Source of the DNA: JBIQJD01 sp044507695
GTDB taxonomy: Bacteria > Bacteroidota > Ignavibacteria > Ignavibacteriales > Ignavibacteriaceae
Assembly: GCA_044507695.1 (NCBI GenBank)
Contig: JBIQJD010000003.1
Span: 248,001-312,000 of the forward strand
DNA: 64,000 nt
Direction: 5' to 3'
Shown here: positions 63,656-64,000 of the stretch, one piece after another
Layout: each line of letters starts with the position of its first letter
Position numbering within the stretch: position 1 is the stretch's first letter
The notes under the pieces: model-generated
The model's input: the letters and a program-made list of their open reading frames with translations, nothing else
What the model was told of the DNA's origin: nothing
Databases searched by the model: none
Position numbers and translations under genes: made by a program

Positions 63656-64000
63656 ATGGGAGCCAGCAAACCAAAACTTCTTGAACTTGTAAGACAAGAA
63701 TTAAAATTACTTCATTATAGTCCACGAACTGAAAAGTGCTATGTGAACTGGATTGTTAGATATATAATCTTTCATCAAAAAAGACATCCTGCAGAAATGG
63801 GGAAGGAAGAAATCCGCAGATTTTTAAATCATTTGATACTAAACCGGCATGTTTCAGCATCAACCCAAAATCAAGCATTACAGGCAATATTATTTTTATA
63901 CAAAAATGTACTATTGAAAGATATTGAATGGATTGATGACATTAAAAAATTACAGCGTGTAAAAAATTTACCCGTTGTGTTTTCAAAAAATGAAGTAAAA
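63656..64000 (+). CDS. Integron-type tyrosine recombinase (IntI-like), N-terminal part, cut by right edge
   Basis: 115 codons are visible from ATG 63656 and the frame runs off the edge. The sequence covers the SAM-like core-binding domain and matches the IntI consensus closely: LHYSPRTEKCYVNWIVRYI (19-37), FHQKRHPAEMGKEEIRRFL, VSASTQNQALQAILFLYKNVL, LPVVFSKNEV. The catalytic R-H-R-Y half and the extra helix that proves IntI lie outside. IntI proteins insert gene cassettes at attI by attC x attI recombination. A lone IntI-like integrase in a non-integron context is the alternative. No good ribosome site is visible; GCGGGG is very close to the ATG. Confidence 0.85.
   Translation, partial: MGASKPKLLELVRQELKLLHYSPRTEKCYVNWIVRYIIFHQKRHPAEMGKEEIRRFLNHLILNRHVSASTQNQALQAILFLYKNVLLKDIEWIDDIKKLQRVKNLPVVFSKNEVK

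Noticed and set aside
63485..63697. 70-codon minus-strand frame at the right edge
   Set aside because: It overlaps the integrase start, crosses the OmpA promoter and has no ribosome site.
1..64000. CRISPR arrays, tRNA or rRNA genes
   Set aside because: Reading both strands gave no regular spaced repeats, no TTCGAAT-type tRNA loops in gaps and no rRNA sequence; most of the window is densely coding.

Overview
The window looks like ordinary chromosome of an AT-rich member of the Ignavibacteria or a close relative in the Bacteroidota/Chlorobi (FCB) group. The main evidence is three secreted proteins with C-terminal type IX secretion (T9SS) sorting domains of the NYPNPFNPAT type, a PorV/PorQ-family protein, TonB-dependent receptors with carboxypeptidase-like N-terminal domains, and an OmpA protein with thrombospondin type 3 repeats. 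Promoters that can be read are sigma-70-like (a TTGACA-N17-TATATT at 9342-9370). This is inference from gene content; no marker rRNA is present. No tRNA, rRNA or CRISPR array was seen.

Layout: 1-2.5 kb, the end of a comEC-like gene, then purK-purE. 2.6-6 kb, two tandem T9SS cargo paralogues, one with a cohesin domain, each followed by a clear terminator. 6-9.2 kb, a structured intergenic repeat, a TPR lipoprotein with a DUF58 protein, and a convergent phosphohexomutase. 9.3-17 kb, a TonB receptor / giant secreted protein / PorV triad. 17-24 kb, endonuclease III, a sigma-54 activator with a degenerate receiver domain, a small lipoprotein, a TPR protein, a soluble histidine kinase and an orphan peptide-binding lipoprotein. 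24-32 kb, a complete-looking tyrosine catabolic operon (Lrp regulator, HPPD, homogentisate dioxygenase, aminotransferase, FAH-family hydrolase, flavin reductase-like protein, acetoacetyl-CoA synthetase) without a maleylacetoacetate isomerase. 32-36.4 kb, STAS protein, metallo-hydrolase, an ABC permease with an unusual ATPase, and a carboxyltransferase. 36.5-39.1 kb, an MltD-like transglycosylase with six LysM repeats.

39.1-43.9 kb is a thiamine-uptake locus: a TPP riboswitch with a visible terminator/antiterminator, then a TonB receptor, thiamine pyrophosphokinase and a sodium-solute symporter that is a good candidate for the inner-membrane thiamine carrier. 43.9-47.3 kb on the minus strand carries smpB, tyrS, pyruvoyl arginine decarboxylase and a TerC protein. 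47.5-50.6 kb encodes a sugar-type ABC importer in which binding protein and permease are fused. 50.7-57.7 kb runs pabBC, fni, a polyprenyl synthase, HPr, enzyme I and a phosphoglucose/phosphomannose isomerase with very tight spacing. 58-61.6 kb has a YwqK-repeat protein and aguB-aguA, which together with the arginine decarboxylase at 45 kb make a putrescine route. 61.8-63.3 kb is the OmpA protein with its leader, and the right edge cuts an integron-type integrase.

The most interesting items are the TPP-regulated symporter, the ABC ATPase with changes in nearly every catalytic motif, the binding-protein/permease fusion, the integron-type integrase at the edge, and the nested-hairpin repeat near 6.1 kb.
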